This document shows positions 20,860 to 29,985 of a stretch of 64,000 bases of DNA, piece by piece (position 1 is the stretch's first letter; each line of letters starts with the position of its first letter). A program made the translations under genes and the position numbers. The DNA is taken from NCBI GenBank assembly GCA_951394045.1, contig OX595985.1, positions 2,108,001 to 2,172,000 on the forward strand, in the 5' to 3' direction. The DNA is from Nitzschia sp. DOCU1 (lineage: Eukaryota; Bacillariophyta; Bacillariophyceae; Bacillariales; Bacillariaceae). The notes below the pieces were generated by a model that did no database searches, was not told the DNA's origin, and saw nothing but the letters and a program-made list of their open reading frames with translations.

Positions 20860-21108
20860 CTAAAGTTTCGTCCATATGGACCCATCCGCAAACACGAGTT
20901 GATTCCCCTTGATTTCTGCTGGTGTTCGTTTCGGTCCACTGATTGGACTAAAGTCCACCACCAGGGTCCGATCCGATTTGTTAACGACCGCCGGCAGAAT
21001 GACGGGTTCTTGATCCACACGGTTGGCAGTTTCGACAATAAACCCACCACCGCTCGGGAAGAAGCAAGCCAGACCATCCTCCGACCACCGAGCTCGTGGA
21101 TGGGCGGC
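20860..21108 (-). pseudogene. Coding-like segment, possible last exon or relic
   Basis: A minus-strand frame of 82 codons ends with TAG at 20860-20862 and has no in-frame ATG. Its composition and ending ('TLVVDFSPISGPK', then 'KGNQLVFADGSIWTKL') look like real protein. The ending resembles small beta-domains at the C-terminus of secreted stramenopile proteins, though I cannot name the family. Splice-acceptor-like sequence (TACTAAC followed by TGAG) lies just upstream at about 21108-21130, but I found no matching upstream exon before the lumen-protein gene. It may be a truncated relic or the last exon of an unrecognised gene. Confidence 0.33.
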
Positions 21109-21322
21109 TCACTCGAACTTTAAAGGTTAGTACTAGCTAGTAGAGCAGATCACATTATATCATTTCAAGCTCTAGTTAGCTAGTTAGCCTTGGTCCCAGA
21201 GAGTTCGTGGTCGGCATTCAACTAGTAGTAGCGAAGGAATGTGAAGCAAACCAGCTTCTCTTGTCAAAAACCATGAGCGATGCTTCCATCTTCTGGAATA
21301 CATCATCATCATTTCGCCAGCT

Positions 21323-22201
21323 TCACGAAGACGCTTGGTAAAAGTAGCTATCCAAATCGGGAATCCCACACGAATCTTGAAGGTACCCCGATACCATTAA
21401 CTGTCCCCACGCCTGACTGAGAGCGGGACCACCCCGATTTTGACACAACTTGGTCTTTTTGATCAATTCATTGTATCGTCGTGCACTTCGTCCATATTCA
21501 TCGCGTTGTTTGGGACCGGCCGGTGGAATCGCACGAAGTTCCGGCAATCCCGTAGCACTATTCAACAGGCCAAAAAAGTCATTCAAGGCGACGCGACCAT
21601 CTTCCCATCCCGCCGTGGCGGCTTGAACGGAACCCTTGGGAATCTCCACCGGCAAATCTTTGCGGTAGCCTGCTGTGACTTTGCTGATGCTATTCATGGC
21701 CTTTTCGAATCGAAATTGAGCATCTCTCATTTCATCGGCGACATCGGGTGGCATGCTCAACAAGAGAATCCTCATGGGATTGACAAAGTCGCGTTCAATT
21801 TTGGACGGTTGGCCTTGACCACGATTGTTATTGACACGAAATAATTGACTAATATCACCCCACTGTTCAATGTCGGCGACCATGTCTTGAAGTTCAAAAA
21901 TGTAATAATCGGCAGCGATTTGGAGCGGGATCCGGTATTGCAGATAGGAACGAACGGCTTCGGAGGGCAGGTCGGGAAGATTTCCATCCTTGGATCCAGT
22001 CACGGCATGGGCAGTGGCGGGTGCGCCAACCACAAGCGACGTGGTCAAGACAGAAGCAGTCGCAATGGAGAAAAAGTTTCGACGAGACGAAAAGCCATTG
22101 TTGGTTGTCGGTGGTAAGCCACTCTTTTCATTGGATAGTGAGAAACTGGATGCCAAAGGCAGCGCCGCAAGAGCAGCAAACGAGTAGAGACAAATCTTCA
22201 T
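21323..22201 (-). CDS. Probable thylakoid-lumen protein (PsbQ/Psb31-like?)
   Basis: This is a single exon of 292 aa from ATG 22201, chosen because the protein then opens with a signal peptide (MKICLYSFAALAALPLASSF) ending in the S-F motif of diatom plastid pre-sequences. A twin-arginine thylakoid-transfer stretch follows ('SSRRNFFSIATASVLTTSLV') ending in A-H-A. The mature part (~225 aa) is mostly helical by composition, with 'QYRIPLQIAADYYIFELQDM' and 'VADEMRDAQFRFEKAMNSI', compatible with a four-helix PSII extrinsic protein such as PsbQ or Psb31. That resemblance is weak and by layout only. The longer upstream frame would hide the signal peptide. Confidence 0.6.
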   Translation of the reverse strand: MKICLYSFAALAALPLASSFSLSNEKSGLPPTTNNGFSSRRNFFSIATASVLTTSLVVGAPATAHAVTGSKDGNLPDLPSEAVRSYLQYRIPLQIAADYYIFELQDMVADIEQWGDISQLFRVNNNRGQGQPSKIERDFVNPMRILLLSMPPDVADEMRDAQFRFEKAMNSISKVTAGYRKDLPVEIPKGSVQAATAGWEDGRVALNDFFGLLNSATGLPELRAIPPAGPKQRDEYGRSARRYNELIKKTKLCQNRGGPALSQAWGQLMVSGYLQDSCGIPDLDSYFYQASS

Positions 22202-22376
22202 TGCTTTGGTGCTGCTCGTCAACAAACAGTGCTTTTCTTCTTTCAATCGGTACGATTGGTGTTCTTGCTGTTGTTGTGAGATGTCAGGGAAGAAACAGCA
22301 GCTGGTCAATCGAGAGAATTGAATAGAGTCTTGTGTCATGCATTGCAATCGTCAGCATCCTTGCTCCACCACGCTA

Positions 22377-22400
22377 CAGCCAGACACAAAAATGGATTTT
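22377..22400 (+). repeat. Left terminal inverted repeat of the pogo-like element
   Basis: This 24-bp terminus pairs with 26395-26416, with 22 matching positions and a 2-nt A insertion. It is directly preceded by the target TA. A second AAATGGATTTT copy follows within 20 bp, probably a transposase-binding repeat. Confidence 0.85.
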
Positions 22401-22660
22401 GGACCTAAATGGATTTTGATTCGGAAGGCAGAGAACGTCTCCATTCGACCAAAATGATTTCGGATGGCTGGCTCTCCCGCCGGCCATCCCACAAATTTGA
22501 TCAAATGGACTCTCCGAATGTTGCACCGACGCACGATTGGCTCATTCATCATACCGCTTCCAATGATGATGGCGCGAATTGCCGAATGCAACAAATTCAT
22601 GATCTATTCTATAGAATGACGATGGTATCTATTCATTAGTTGTATTCTAGACTAGATGCA

Positions 22661-24214
22661 ATGAGTTCTTCTCGCAACGCCAGATCCGCGCCGGCTGGTA
22701 GTAACAGCCATACCGGTACTGGTAGTGAGGATGATGTGCAAAAGCCGCGCAAATCCATGAACGACAGAACCTTGGCTGCACATCTTGAGAACAAGAGTAT
22801 CGTCGACGTCCAAAGGAAGCAAGCAAATGTTTTGCGTGATATCCGGAACACTTTGAATAATCGACCATCCAAACGTGATCTCAACCGGGTGGCTCGACAT
22901 CTCGATACTGTCGCCGACAGTCTTGATACGTCCGCCGATGCGATCGACATCAACACCAAAGTCAGCGCTTGTAAAGACCTGGAACGACAAGGAATCCAGC
23001 AGACGGATAGCGCTGTTGCAATCAGTAGAAAGTCAGTGGCACGATACATGTTGCTTGCTGCGGAAACCAACGAAAAGCTTTCACTTACCTCCAGTACAAT
23101 CGACAAGACTGAATGTCGAATGACCGCCGAGCAGTCCCTTTGCGCCGCAACTGCCCTTGCAGTCACCATGGGGATTACTCATTTTGTAGTTGGCAGAAAT
23201 AATCATTTCCGACAGAGCCTTTATCCGCGCTTGACCGATGGAGCAAAGTTGTTCTGTGATTTGGTATCAGCCGCCAATGGCGGGCTCGAAGTGTATCCAA
23301 TCAATCCGGCACTTGTATTTGGTATCGACGATACCACCGTCGCATTTCACGAAGGTGCTGCGCTTGACTTTGAATCCTTACGCATCGTCTCGGCCGAATC
23401 GAATCAACAGACCAAACATCATGGAAAATACCGAGTGGCACATGATCCCTCGTTCCGGACGATCCGAATGAAGATTACCGCCATGATCAGCGCCGCTGCT
23501 CAGATGGCAGAACCTATGGTAACGTTTTCGAAATGCACAGAACGTGAGTTACCAAAAGGACATTCAAAAGACGAGTGGGGGCATCAGGATGGTGTTTACC
23601 TTCTCGAAATTGACGGCCTTTGTCCCGGTGGCGACACGAATCTACAGGCAGGAAAGGGTTTCTTTCTTTTCATCCGCAATGACGTACCTAGCCACGAGGT
23701 CGTCCGGATGATAATATTCCGAACGATTGTACAAAGGCGCTTCATGGAACGCGTTCGGCGTGTACTTACTCAGTCGTCAATCGACATTGCACCGACCGAG
23801 AAAGTGCGATGTGTCCTGTGGATAGATGGTGATTATGGTCAGATGACGGCCTATACGAAGAATCCCGAGATCGTAGCGCTCGACATGGCACAAAAACTTA
23901 CTTTGAACAAGAGTAACCCAAGTCGCACTGGATCAGAAGCGGCTTGTGATCTCTCAGGGGTTTTCCCAGCTATCAAGGCGGGAATCAAGAAGGCAACAGC
24001 AAAGCACATGGATGAGAGCATTCATTTAAACAAGAACGAAGCAGCACGGCGTATTGCAGCATCCCCAGTCGAGCTCGGTCGGGATAGAAAGGGTGCTATC
24101 CTCGACTTCATCTCAATCTTGCCCGAAGTACTCACCAAGGCCGGGACGATGCACAACATACGACCAAGAACAGTGCCAACGTGCAAAGTGCCTGAACTCT
24201 TCAGGGCAAATTGA
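22661..24214 (+). CDS. Pogo-like DDE transposase, ORF1
   Basis: This frame runs 517 codons from ATG 22661 (upstream codons are non-ATG). Residues ~1-220 are polar, with helices that may bind DNA. The catalytic core shows 'FGIDDTTVAFHEGA' (Asp ~223), 'LWIDGDYGQM' (Asp ~389) and 'NPSRTGSEAACDLSGVF' (Asp ~430). The last block mirrors the pogo pattern of N-x-T/S...QPLD-GVF with about 40 residues between the second and third Asp, so a DDxD transposase is inferred. The frame ends at 24214 shortly after 'AGTMHNIR', where pogo-like proteins normally continue; continuation lies in the +1 frame (ORF2). Confidence 0.72.
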   Translation: MSSSRNARSAPAGSNSHTGTGSEDDVQKPRKSMNDRTLAAHLENKSIVDVQRKQANVLRDIRNTLNNRPSKRDLNRVARHLDTVADSLDTSADAIDINTKVSACKDLERQGIQQTDSAVAISRKSVARYMLLAAETNEKLSLTSSTIDKTECRMTAEQSLCAATALAVTMGITHFVVGRNNHFRQSLYPRLTDGAKLFCDLVSAANGGLEVYPINPALVFGIDDTTVAFHEGAALDFESLRIVSAESNQQTKHHGKYRVAHDPSFRTIRMKITAMISAAAQMAEPMVTFSKCTERELPKGHSKDEWGHQDGVYLLEIDGLCPGGDTNLQAGKGFFLFIRNDVPSHEVVRMIIFRTIVQRRFMERVRRVLTQSSIDIAPTEKVRCVLWIDGDYGQMTAYTKNPEIVALDMAQKLTLNKSNPSRTGSEAACDLSGVFPAIKAGIKKATAKHMDESIHLNKNEAARRIAASPVELGRDRKGAILDFISILPEVLTKAGTMHNIRPRTVPTCKVPELFRAN

Positions 24215-25574
24215 AGCCCGCCGTCAGCTCGTCAACCAGAAATTAGCAGAACAAAACGCTATCGAAGTCCGAACGGCCACAGAACATAACAAACGTCTAG
24301 ATGTGGCCGAAGCTGCAACTAAAAAACTCCAGGGACTTTTGAAAGATCGTGAGACGATGACTGGTAACAACGACAACGCCGTACCCGATCTTGTAGGCCG
24401 GGACAACGACGACAGCGACGACGACGAAGATGCTATCCCCGATCTTTCAGGTGCCACTTACCAAGACTTTGCCAGATGCACAGTTCCCGAACTCAAGGCA
24501 TTTATCCACATTCGCTCCTGGTCAACAACAAAACCAGCAGCCGGGTTCAAATGGCCAGGCAAAGGCACAGTATTAGAAGCACAAAATGGGACAAACAAAC
24601 TCATCAAGATGGCGTTCGATCTACGAAACACACAAGTGGTTTACCTTCCCAAGAATATTCCTACCGCCCCCTCTGATCCTGGGGACGACACTGAAACTTC
24701 CGATCCGGCCGCGACCGATCCGGCCCCGACAGATCCTCAAGAAAAAAAGTTCTTCGAAAACCCGAACTGGATGGCAAAGGTTGAACACATCATTGGTGAC
24801 CCTATCGACATTGACCTGGAAACTTTGGAAAAGAAGATTAAACAGTTGACGTCTCATATTAGAAGCCGCTTGGAGACATGCAAAGAAGAACGCCTCGAAA
24901 ACGACACTCACCATGACCATTGGACACTCCGATGGTATGTTCTCAACCTGGAACGCATGGTAACCATCATGCTACTCCAAGGACACGTCATTGCCGATCT
25001 GGAATATGCCGATGAATTCACCACACTCATCGACCCACTTCACGATTTTGCGAATTGTGCGGACGAAGAACACCGCGTGAAGATAGGTGCTTATCTGCAC
25101 CAGGTCCTGACCCGAGCTTTGAAGATTATCCGGGCTGGGAAGGTCTCGGGGCGGGACACTAACTTTGGTGTACGACAAGAACAGCACGCAGCCGCAAGCA
25201 AACTCCAAGACCCGGAACTTCTCAAGAACATACTCTACTCTACGTACCCTTCGCGAGAGGTCACACAACAGACTGCTCGCAAAGGGAACTTCGAAGACCT
25301 CCGACAAGTCGTTGCCTTTGGTTGGAGGCGCGACGATACTGAAGCCGTAGAGTCGTTGGTTGGAAGAGGGGAGGATGACATCTTCCTATGGCCAATCGAG
25401 ACTACTAATGAACTTGAGAAGTCGAGAATGAGCGGTTCGATATACGACAAAAGACTTGCAATGGTTGCATATCTCGCAGAACCTACCTATGACCTTTGCA
25501 TCGACCCACGGGAGAATGTATCCAGATCGTTTGGATTCGAAGTATTTGGACTTCGTCAAAAGGCACAGACATAA
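24054..25574 (+). CDS. Transposon ORF2: likely C-terminal extension of the transposase
   Basis: The frame is open from 24054 to 25574 but has no ATG until 24357 (codon 102), although coding-like sequence starts earlier. From about 24208 it reads as a charged helix ('EARRQLVNQKLAEQNAIE', typical of the tail of pogo transposases). A D/S-rich linker and 'CTVPELKAFI...KGTVLEAQNG' follow, the latter resembling a SAP-type DNA-binding motif. The remaining ~270-residue domain is one I do not recognise. It lies +1 relative to ORF1, overlapping it by 160 nt; a TTCAG acceptor-like site lies at 24203-24207. It is probably expressed fused to ORF1 by splicing or frameshift. Confidence 0.6.
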   Translation: MQHPQSSSVGIERVLSSTSSQSCPKYSPRPGRCTTYDQEQCQRAKCLNSSGQIEARRQLVNQKLAEQNAIEVRTATEHNKRLDVAEAATKKLQGLLKDRETMTGNNDNAVPDLVGRDNDDSDDDEDAIPDLSGATYQDFARCTVPELKAFIHIRSWSTTKPAAGFKWPGKGTVLEAQNGTNKLIKMAFDLRNTQVVYLPKNIPTAPSDPGDDTETSDPAATDPAPTDPQEKKFFENPNWMAKVEHIIGDPIDIDLETLEKKIKQLTSHIRSRLETCKEERLENDTHHDHWTLRWYVLNLERMVTIMLLQGHVIADLEYADEFTTLIDPLHDFANCADEEHRVKIGAYLHQVLTRALKIIRAGKVSGRDTNFGVRQEQHAAASKLQDPELLKNILYSTYPSREVTQQTARKGNFEDLRQVVAFGWRRDDTEAVESLVGRGEDDIFLWPIETTNELEKSRMSGSIYDKRLAMVAYLAEPTYDLCIDPRENVSRSFGFEVFGLRQKAQT

Positions 25575-26394
25575 AACTAGAAATAGACTCTAGATCAAAT
25601 AGACAGATATGAATTCAAAATCGTCAGATTCGCGAGAGGCATAGCAGTACAGTACTTCTAAACATAATACAAGAGGTATACTTACTCGTGACAAGTCGAA
25701 TAGAACCAGGATTTCAAAGGTTCGAATTAAAATCGTGAGGCAGCGTGAGACGCATAGCGATACCAAAAGACAAGACATAGTAAATAGGTTCCAAATAAAC
25801 TAGACTTACTCATTGCATTTTGGGCCAGTACTTCGTCAAAACTCTCTCATTAATTCCGTCTGAGGACCAAACAAAATACCTGTATCAATGAGACGAACAA
25901 TCGATTGGTTAGACGTGCCGAACGACCGATAGTACATTTGAGTATTAGTTACCATTTTGATATTGCGAGACAACCCAAATACCACAATTATAGGGTACTA
26001 CACCCATCAATAAATGCAAACAATATCGACAATGGATATCTGTAGACATCCATTGATCTCTCGCGGTTGGGCCGGTGACATTTTACATCACCCTTCAATG
26101 ATTTCGTCTGACTCTGCCTCACGGCAAGAATCGCGACGAACAACACCATGCCGAATGAAGAGGGGTACACCACAACCAAAAATACACTTCTGACCAAACC
26201 ACCACATGACAAACCTCGACAGTACTGTTAGTTTGAGAAGCGAGAAGTGTTATTAGTTTCAAAATCAAGGTTGTCGTGAAGCAATCGACGTCCGAACGTC
26301 ATCGAGTCGTTTTTAGTCCTGAAAAAAATCCATTTGAGTCCCATTCGATGTAGTCGACACGCGATGTCGCTCGTGGTTTGGTAATTTTCGGGCG
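25575..26394. other. Non-coding 3' part of the transposon
   Basis: These 820 AT-rich bases follow the ORF2 stop. Only short frames occur on either strand. Two minus-strand GAGTAAGT donor-like sites (near 25683 and 25804) were noticed but no matching exons were found. The region probably holds the 3' UTR and transposase-binding subterminal sequence. Confidence 0.45.
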
Positions 26395-26416
26395 AAAATC
26401 CATTTGTGTCTGGCTG
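26395..26416 (-). repeat. Right terminal inverted repeat of the pogo-like element
   Basis: This 22-bp terminus is the inverted partner of 22377-22400 and is followed directly by TA. A further inverted AAATGGATTTT copy lies about 60 bp inside (near 26327). Confidence 0.85.
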
Positions 26417-26688
26417 TAGCACGCGCCCAGGAGAAACTGCATGCCACGAGATATTCGACTCATTCGACCAGTGGAAATGGAAAAGAACACGTCATCGCCG
26501 TCTGGCCATCCCCGGAAGACTACTGTACCTGGTACTGTTTCGAAAGATCGCTCTCGATCGTGTCAGAAGAAAAATGACAGCGCCATTTCATTTCCTCGTT
26601 TTTTAATTCATTCGACATTATCTTCTTGTTGTCACGTATCTTTCACATTCCTTTGAATATTCTATCCTTGTCGTCTTTGTCAAACACA

Positions 26689-28443
26689 ATGAGAAAAGCA
26701 AGACTTGTGACCGTGCTTGTCGTTGTATCTTTGATCGCGTCATTGTCCGTGGTAGAAGCAGCAGGGGCGAAAAGTAACAAGGCCAAGAAGAAAGCTGCCA
26801 AGAACGAGAACCTTCCAAAAGAAGACGACACTACCGAAGCGATTGAAATCAATCCCGACTATGTGGAACCGGACGATGATGGGGGCTCGGACGATGACGA
26901 CGACGAAAGTGCCGTCGCGAACGATTCCATGATACGAGACAGAATCCAAGGCGCCTTGTCCCAGTCCAAACGAAACTACAAGAAATCCCTCAAGTTCTTG
27001 CAAACGAATCGTACTCAAATTACCATTTGTTTGGCGCTATTTGCCTTTCGACGCGAAATTCGTCAATTCTTGTTACACCTCTTGAAAAATGAAGTCATGG
27101 ATCCAAAAACTGGGCGCGTTCGAATCAGTCTCACCAATGTCTTGAAATGGATCTTGTTTGCCGACTTCATGCGGCGATTGCAAAGTGGTCAAAATGCGTC
27201 ACAACCCAGTTTTCAAGCTTTGGCAAATCTAGGACAAGCCAATCCGTTGGTGGGTGTGCTGTTTTCTCGCGTACTACGAGTGCCGATGTTCAATCCAGCC
27301 TATATTCCACCGATTTCTCAACACTGGACCTTGGAACGAATCAATGAACGCTATTTAAAAGATGGCATGGCCTTGCACAAGGCGATTCATGCCAAACATG
27401 ATGGCTTTAAATGGCCAGCAGCAGAAGTGGCCATTTCCAAGTCCATGATGAGTGGGGGTAAATTGCCACGTGTTGCTGACAACAATAATGAGACGATTGT
27501 CATTGTCGACATGACTGGTTTGGATACCATGGTCACATCCATGGATCAAATTCGAGATCAAGTGTCGTTTTTGTTGAGTCAGTATCGTGCCGCAGCCATG
27601 ATGATGGTGGAACCTGACGACAATTCTACTGCGACGCCAACCATTGGTCCTCTCGAAGTAGTAGTGTTGTTACAATCCCCCGGTGGCAGTGCCGCCGATT
27701 ATGGATTGGCAGCAGAACAATTATTGAGATTACGCAAGGAACCTGGTATTACATTGACGATTTGTGTCGACAAGGTGGCAGCATCGGGAGGGTACATGAT
27801 GGCCTGCACCGCCAGTCCGGGTCAACTCTTTGCAGCACCCTTTGCCGTACTGGGAAGTATTGGCGTACTAGGTCAAATTGTCAATGCTCAAAAATTATTA
27901 CAAGGTTGGGGCTTAGAACCCATGGTCTTTCGAGGTGGAAAAGATAAAGTGCCCTTGGGCTTTTTGGGAGAAGTCACACAAGAAGGCAAGGACAAGACAC
28001 AACAAATGATTGATATGACACATGAAGCCTTTCAACAACATGTCATGAATGCTCGACCCATTCTTAAAAAGCACATGAAACAAGTTGGCACTGGCAATGT
28101 CTTTTTGGGAAAGGCTGCTTTGGATGTGGGTTTAATGGACAAGATTCTTACCAGTGACGAGTATATTTGCCAGAAAGTCGCAGAGGGTGCACGAGTCCTC
28201 AAGTTGGTCCGAAATCGCAAGGCGGCTCGATTTCCTCACTTTGGACCCAATTTTGACAATTTGGATACGACACAACATCAGCAGCCCATTTCCATGTTGC
28301 AGACTATGCTATCGAATGCTTGGAAGAATACGGCCGAGTACCTTGGAATTGGTACAATGATGATGGCGGACGCTAGTTATCCTTCCACAGTTCGCCAGGG
28401 AGTTTCGCTAGGCCAGAATTCACAGGCGCAAACATTGTCATAG
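26689..28443 (+). CDS. S49-family (SohB/SppA-like) serine peptidase
   Basis: This is a single exon of 584 aa from ATG 26689, where a signal peptide begins (MRKARLVTVLVVVSLIASLS); the earlier in-frame ATG at 26626 would mask it. A Lys-rich then Asp-rich linker (to ~80) and a hydrophobic stretch (~110-160) precede the peptidase core. The core has 'NETIVIVDMTGLD', 'LLQSPGGSAADYG' and 'VDKVAASGGYMMAC' (nucleophile Ser) and 'PFAVLGSIGVLGQ', the ClpP-like fold signature of S49 peptidases such as SohB. These cleave signal peptides or membrane fragments. The gene start lies 272 bp from the transposon's right end, so its upstream region has been altered. Confidence 0.87.
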   Translation: MRKARLVTVLVVVSLIASLSVVEAAGAKSNKAKKKAAKNENLPKEDDTTEAIEINPDYVEPDDDGGSDDDDDESAVANDSMIRDRIQGALSQSKRNYKKSLKFLQTNRTQITICLALFAFRREIRQFLLHLLKNEVMDPKTGRVRISLTNVLKWILFADFMRRLQSGQNASQPSFQALANLGQANPLVGVLFSRVLRVPMFNPAYIPPISQHWTLERINERYLKDGMALHKAIHAKHDGFKWPAAEVAISKSMMSGGKLPRVADNNNETIVIVDMTGLDTMVTSMDQIRDQVSFLLSQYRAAAMMMVEPDDNSTATPTIGPLEVVVLLQSPGGSAADYGLAAEQLLRLRKEPGITLTICVDKVAASGGYMMACTASPGQLFAAPFAVLGSIGVLGQIVNAQKLLQGWGLEPMVFRGGKDKVPLGFLGEVTQEGKDKTQQMIDMTHEAFQQHVMNARPILKKHMKQVGTGNVFLGKAALDVGLMDKILTSDEYICQKVAEGARVLKLVRNRKAARFPHFGPNFDNLDTTQHQQPISMLQTMLSNAWKNTAEYLGIGTMMMADASYPSTVRQGVSLGQNSQAQTLS

Positions 28444-28809
28444 CAAAACGACCTTTTTGAAAGTTGAAGAAAGGGGCCTCGATTGGATAGTCAGTGTCGA
28501 CCATAGCGGGGCGTGATATATTCCATCAGGCTGTGGAATCCGCCCCCAAATGTCGCTTCCATCAATCAATGGATAGCATCGACGTCGACGGGCACAACTG
28601 GAGACTGCTTTGATCCGATGGTGGAGCAGACAGCACTACGCCCAACGATGAATCAATTGGCAATAATCCCGTTGTTCGTGCAATCGTTCCTCCCCTTTGT
28701 TGTCCGCTCTGAGTTTATACTAGTACGATCTTCTAGTAAATTCTAGTTATGACAAGAACGTCTGTATTCGTCAAGCGAGCTATTGGAAACAAGCATGTTT
28801 GTAATGCCA
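28444..28809. other. Convergent intergenic region
   Basis: These 366 bp lie between the stops of the S49 peptidase and RPC9. They hold a CTAG-rich stretch near 28720-28746. No gene was seen. Confidence 0.5.
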
Positions 28810-29367
28810 CTACGTTTCTTCTTCGTCGTCACCTTCCTTCTCCTCCTCATCGTCGTTGTCCACATTATTGTTGTCGTTAATATCTTTTCGATAGGAAGAA
28901 ATGCATTTCAATAAATCTTCTTGGCGTGACTCGGTCATTCGATCATGTAGCTCTTCCACCATGATATGAATCTCCACAGGCTCTGTAGGCATAAAGTTGC
29001 ATATTTGAATAGCTTCTGCTTCTGTCAATCCAAAGGAGGTCGGCGTCGTTTGCGCGGATGAGGGTGGCGTAATAGCAGATGTCAGTGCCGGATCAGCTCG
29101 ATTTCGCTGACGCTTGACCGATGTCAATTTGGAGTGAAGTTCGTCCAGTCTGGATACATCTGCATTTACACATGGAGAGTTTTGAAGATATTCGTAGACT
29201 TTTTCTTCAATCCAATCGCGATGTTGCGTCTTGGTCTGCTTTCTTTGATTTCTTCGATTTTCTTTTTGTTGTTTCAATCGACGCTTGATAACTTTGCGCT
29301 CCAACAGCGCCAACACTTCCGCGTTGGAAATCAAGCTGGGCGAGTCGGAATCCGCTAACACTTCCAT
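28810..29367 (-). CDS. RPC9: RNA polymerase III subunit RPC9 (CRCP/Rpc17)
   Basis: This is a single exon of 185 aa. The N-terminus 'SLISNAEVLALLERK' is the signature of the Rpb4/RPC9 family. A basic linker ('KRRLKQQKENRRNQRKQTK') and 'DWIEEKVYEYLQNSPC' follow. The C-terminal HRDC-like domain has 'LTEAEAIQICNFMPTEPVEI' and 'HIMVEELHDRM', as in RPC9. The protein ends with an acidic D/E tail. With RPC8 it forms the stalk of RNA polymerase III, which helps initiation at tRNA and 5S genes. Length is normal apart from the basic insert and acidic tail. Confidence 0.82.
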   Translation of the reverse strand: MEVLADSDSPSLISNAEVLALLERKVIKRRLKQQKENRRNQRKQTKTQHRDWIEEKVYEYLQNSPCVNADVSRLDELHSKLTSVKRQRNRADPALTSAITPPSSAQTTPTSFGLTEAEAIQICNFMPTEPVEIHIMVEELHDRMTESRQEDLLKCISSYRKDINDNNNVDNDDEEEKEGDDEEET

Positions 29368-29982
29368 ATTTTCGCACGCTGAAGTTCTATAGATTGCGTC
29401 CAGTGAAGTAGTTGTGTTGCTACTGTGTCCCCTTTTTGCCTTAGGCTTCAGAAATAAGAGGTGTATCTAGGTTTTTTTTGGGCTTCGTTCTCGACGGTGT
29501 GTGGATGGCCAACTGGAGAGCGGGGGCAAAAACGTGGGGCGAATCTTGAGACGGAGGGCAGGGGGTAGCGTGGGACCGTCCGTCCCACGTCGGTGCTATG
29601 CGGTGTCGAACGCGTCGCGTTGGACACCACCGACCGTCCGTCGCTCGCGTCGCCACAACCATCCGCCGTCCGTCCGTCTATCCATCCATCCATCGCCGAC
29701 GGCCATTCTACTAGAGTAGCGTCCTTCATCGACGTCACACAAAAAGCCTCGTTGTGGCTATTCTGGACATGCGAAGTTGTGCTTGTGGGTTCGCAGTTGC
29801 ATGTTCCGTGTTGGGATACGGTACGAACCTGCCTCCATAGTTTTGCATCGACATCGGTCTCCATTTTAGTCGCAAAATGTGTCATGAAACAAGATACACT
29901 TTCTAATGCATTTGGTTGCACAATGACTTCTAAGGTCCTCGAAATCTCTAGTTCCACTACTGCAGAGTAGAGAATTAGAAAA
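29368..29982. other. Intergenic with simple-sequence tract
   Basis: These 615 bp hold an imperfect CCGT/CCAT tetranucleotide tract (about 29665-29700). The tract keeps open frames on both strands by its composition; neither looks like a protein. No other feature was supported. Confidence 0.5.
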
Positions 29983-29985
29983 GTG

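Larger units (their letters stand above)
22377..26416 (+). mobile_element. Complete pogo-like (Tc1/mariner superfamily) DNA transposon, 4.04 kb
   Basis: The element is bounded by inverted repeats: the left end begins CAGCCAGACACAAAAATGGA and the right end, read from the minus strand, begins CAGCCAGACACAAATGGA. They differ by two A residues. Each end abuts a TA (22375-22376 and 26417-26418), the target duplication of Tc1/mariner elements; the flanks read ACGC-TA and TA-GCACGC. Inside each end the motif AAATGGATTTT recurs once more (near 22407 and 26327). The element carries two long overlapping open frames in one direction. Near-identical ends and undamaged frames suggest a recent insertion. 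It sits between two divergently transcribed host genes. Confidence 0.86.

Noticed and set aside
25716..25732. GGTTCGAATT resembling a tRNA B-box
   Set aside because: No acceptor stem, A-box or anticodon arm around it.
25683..25811. Two GAGTAAGT donor-like sites on the minus strand in the transposon tail
   Set aside because: No coding exons or acceptors could be matched; may be chance in AT-rich sequence.
29448..29957. 169-codon minus-strand frame
   Set aside because: Kept open by a CCGT/CCAT simple repeat and GC-rich sequence; no domain, and the opposite strand is equally open.
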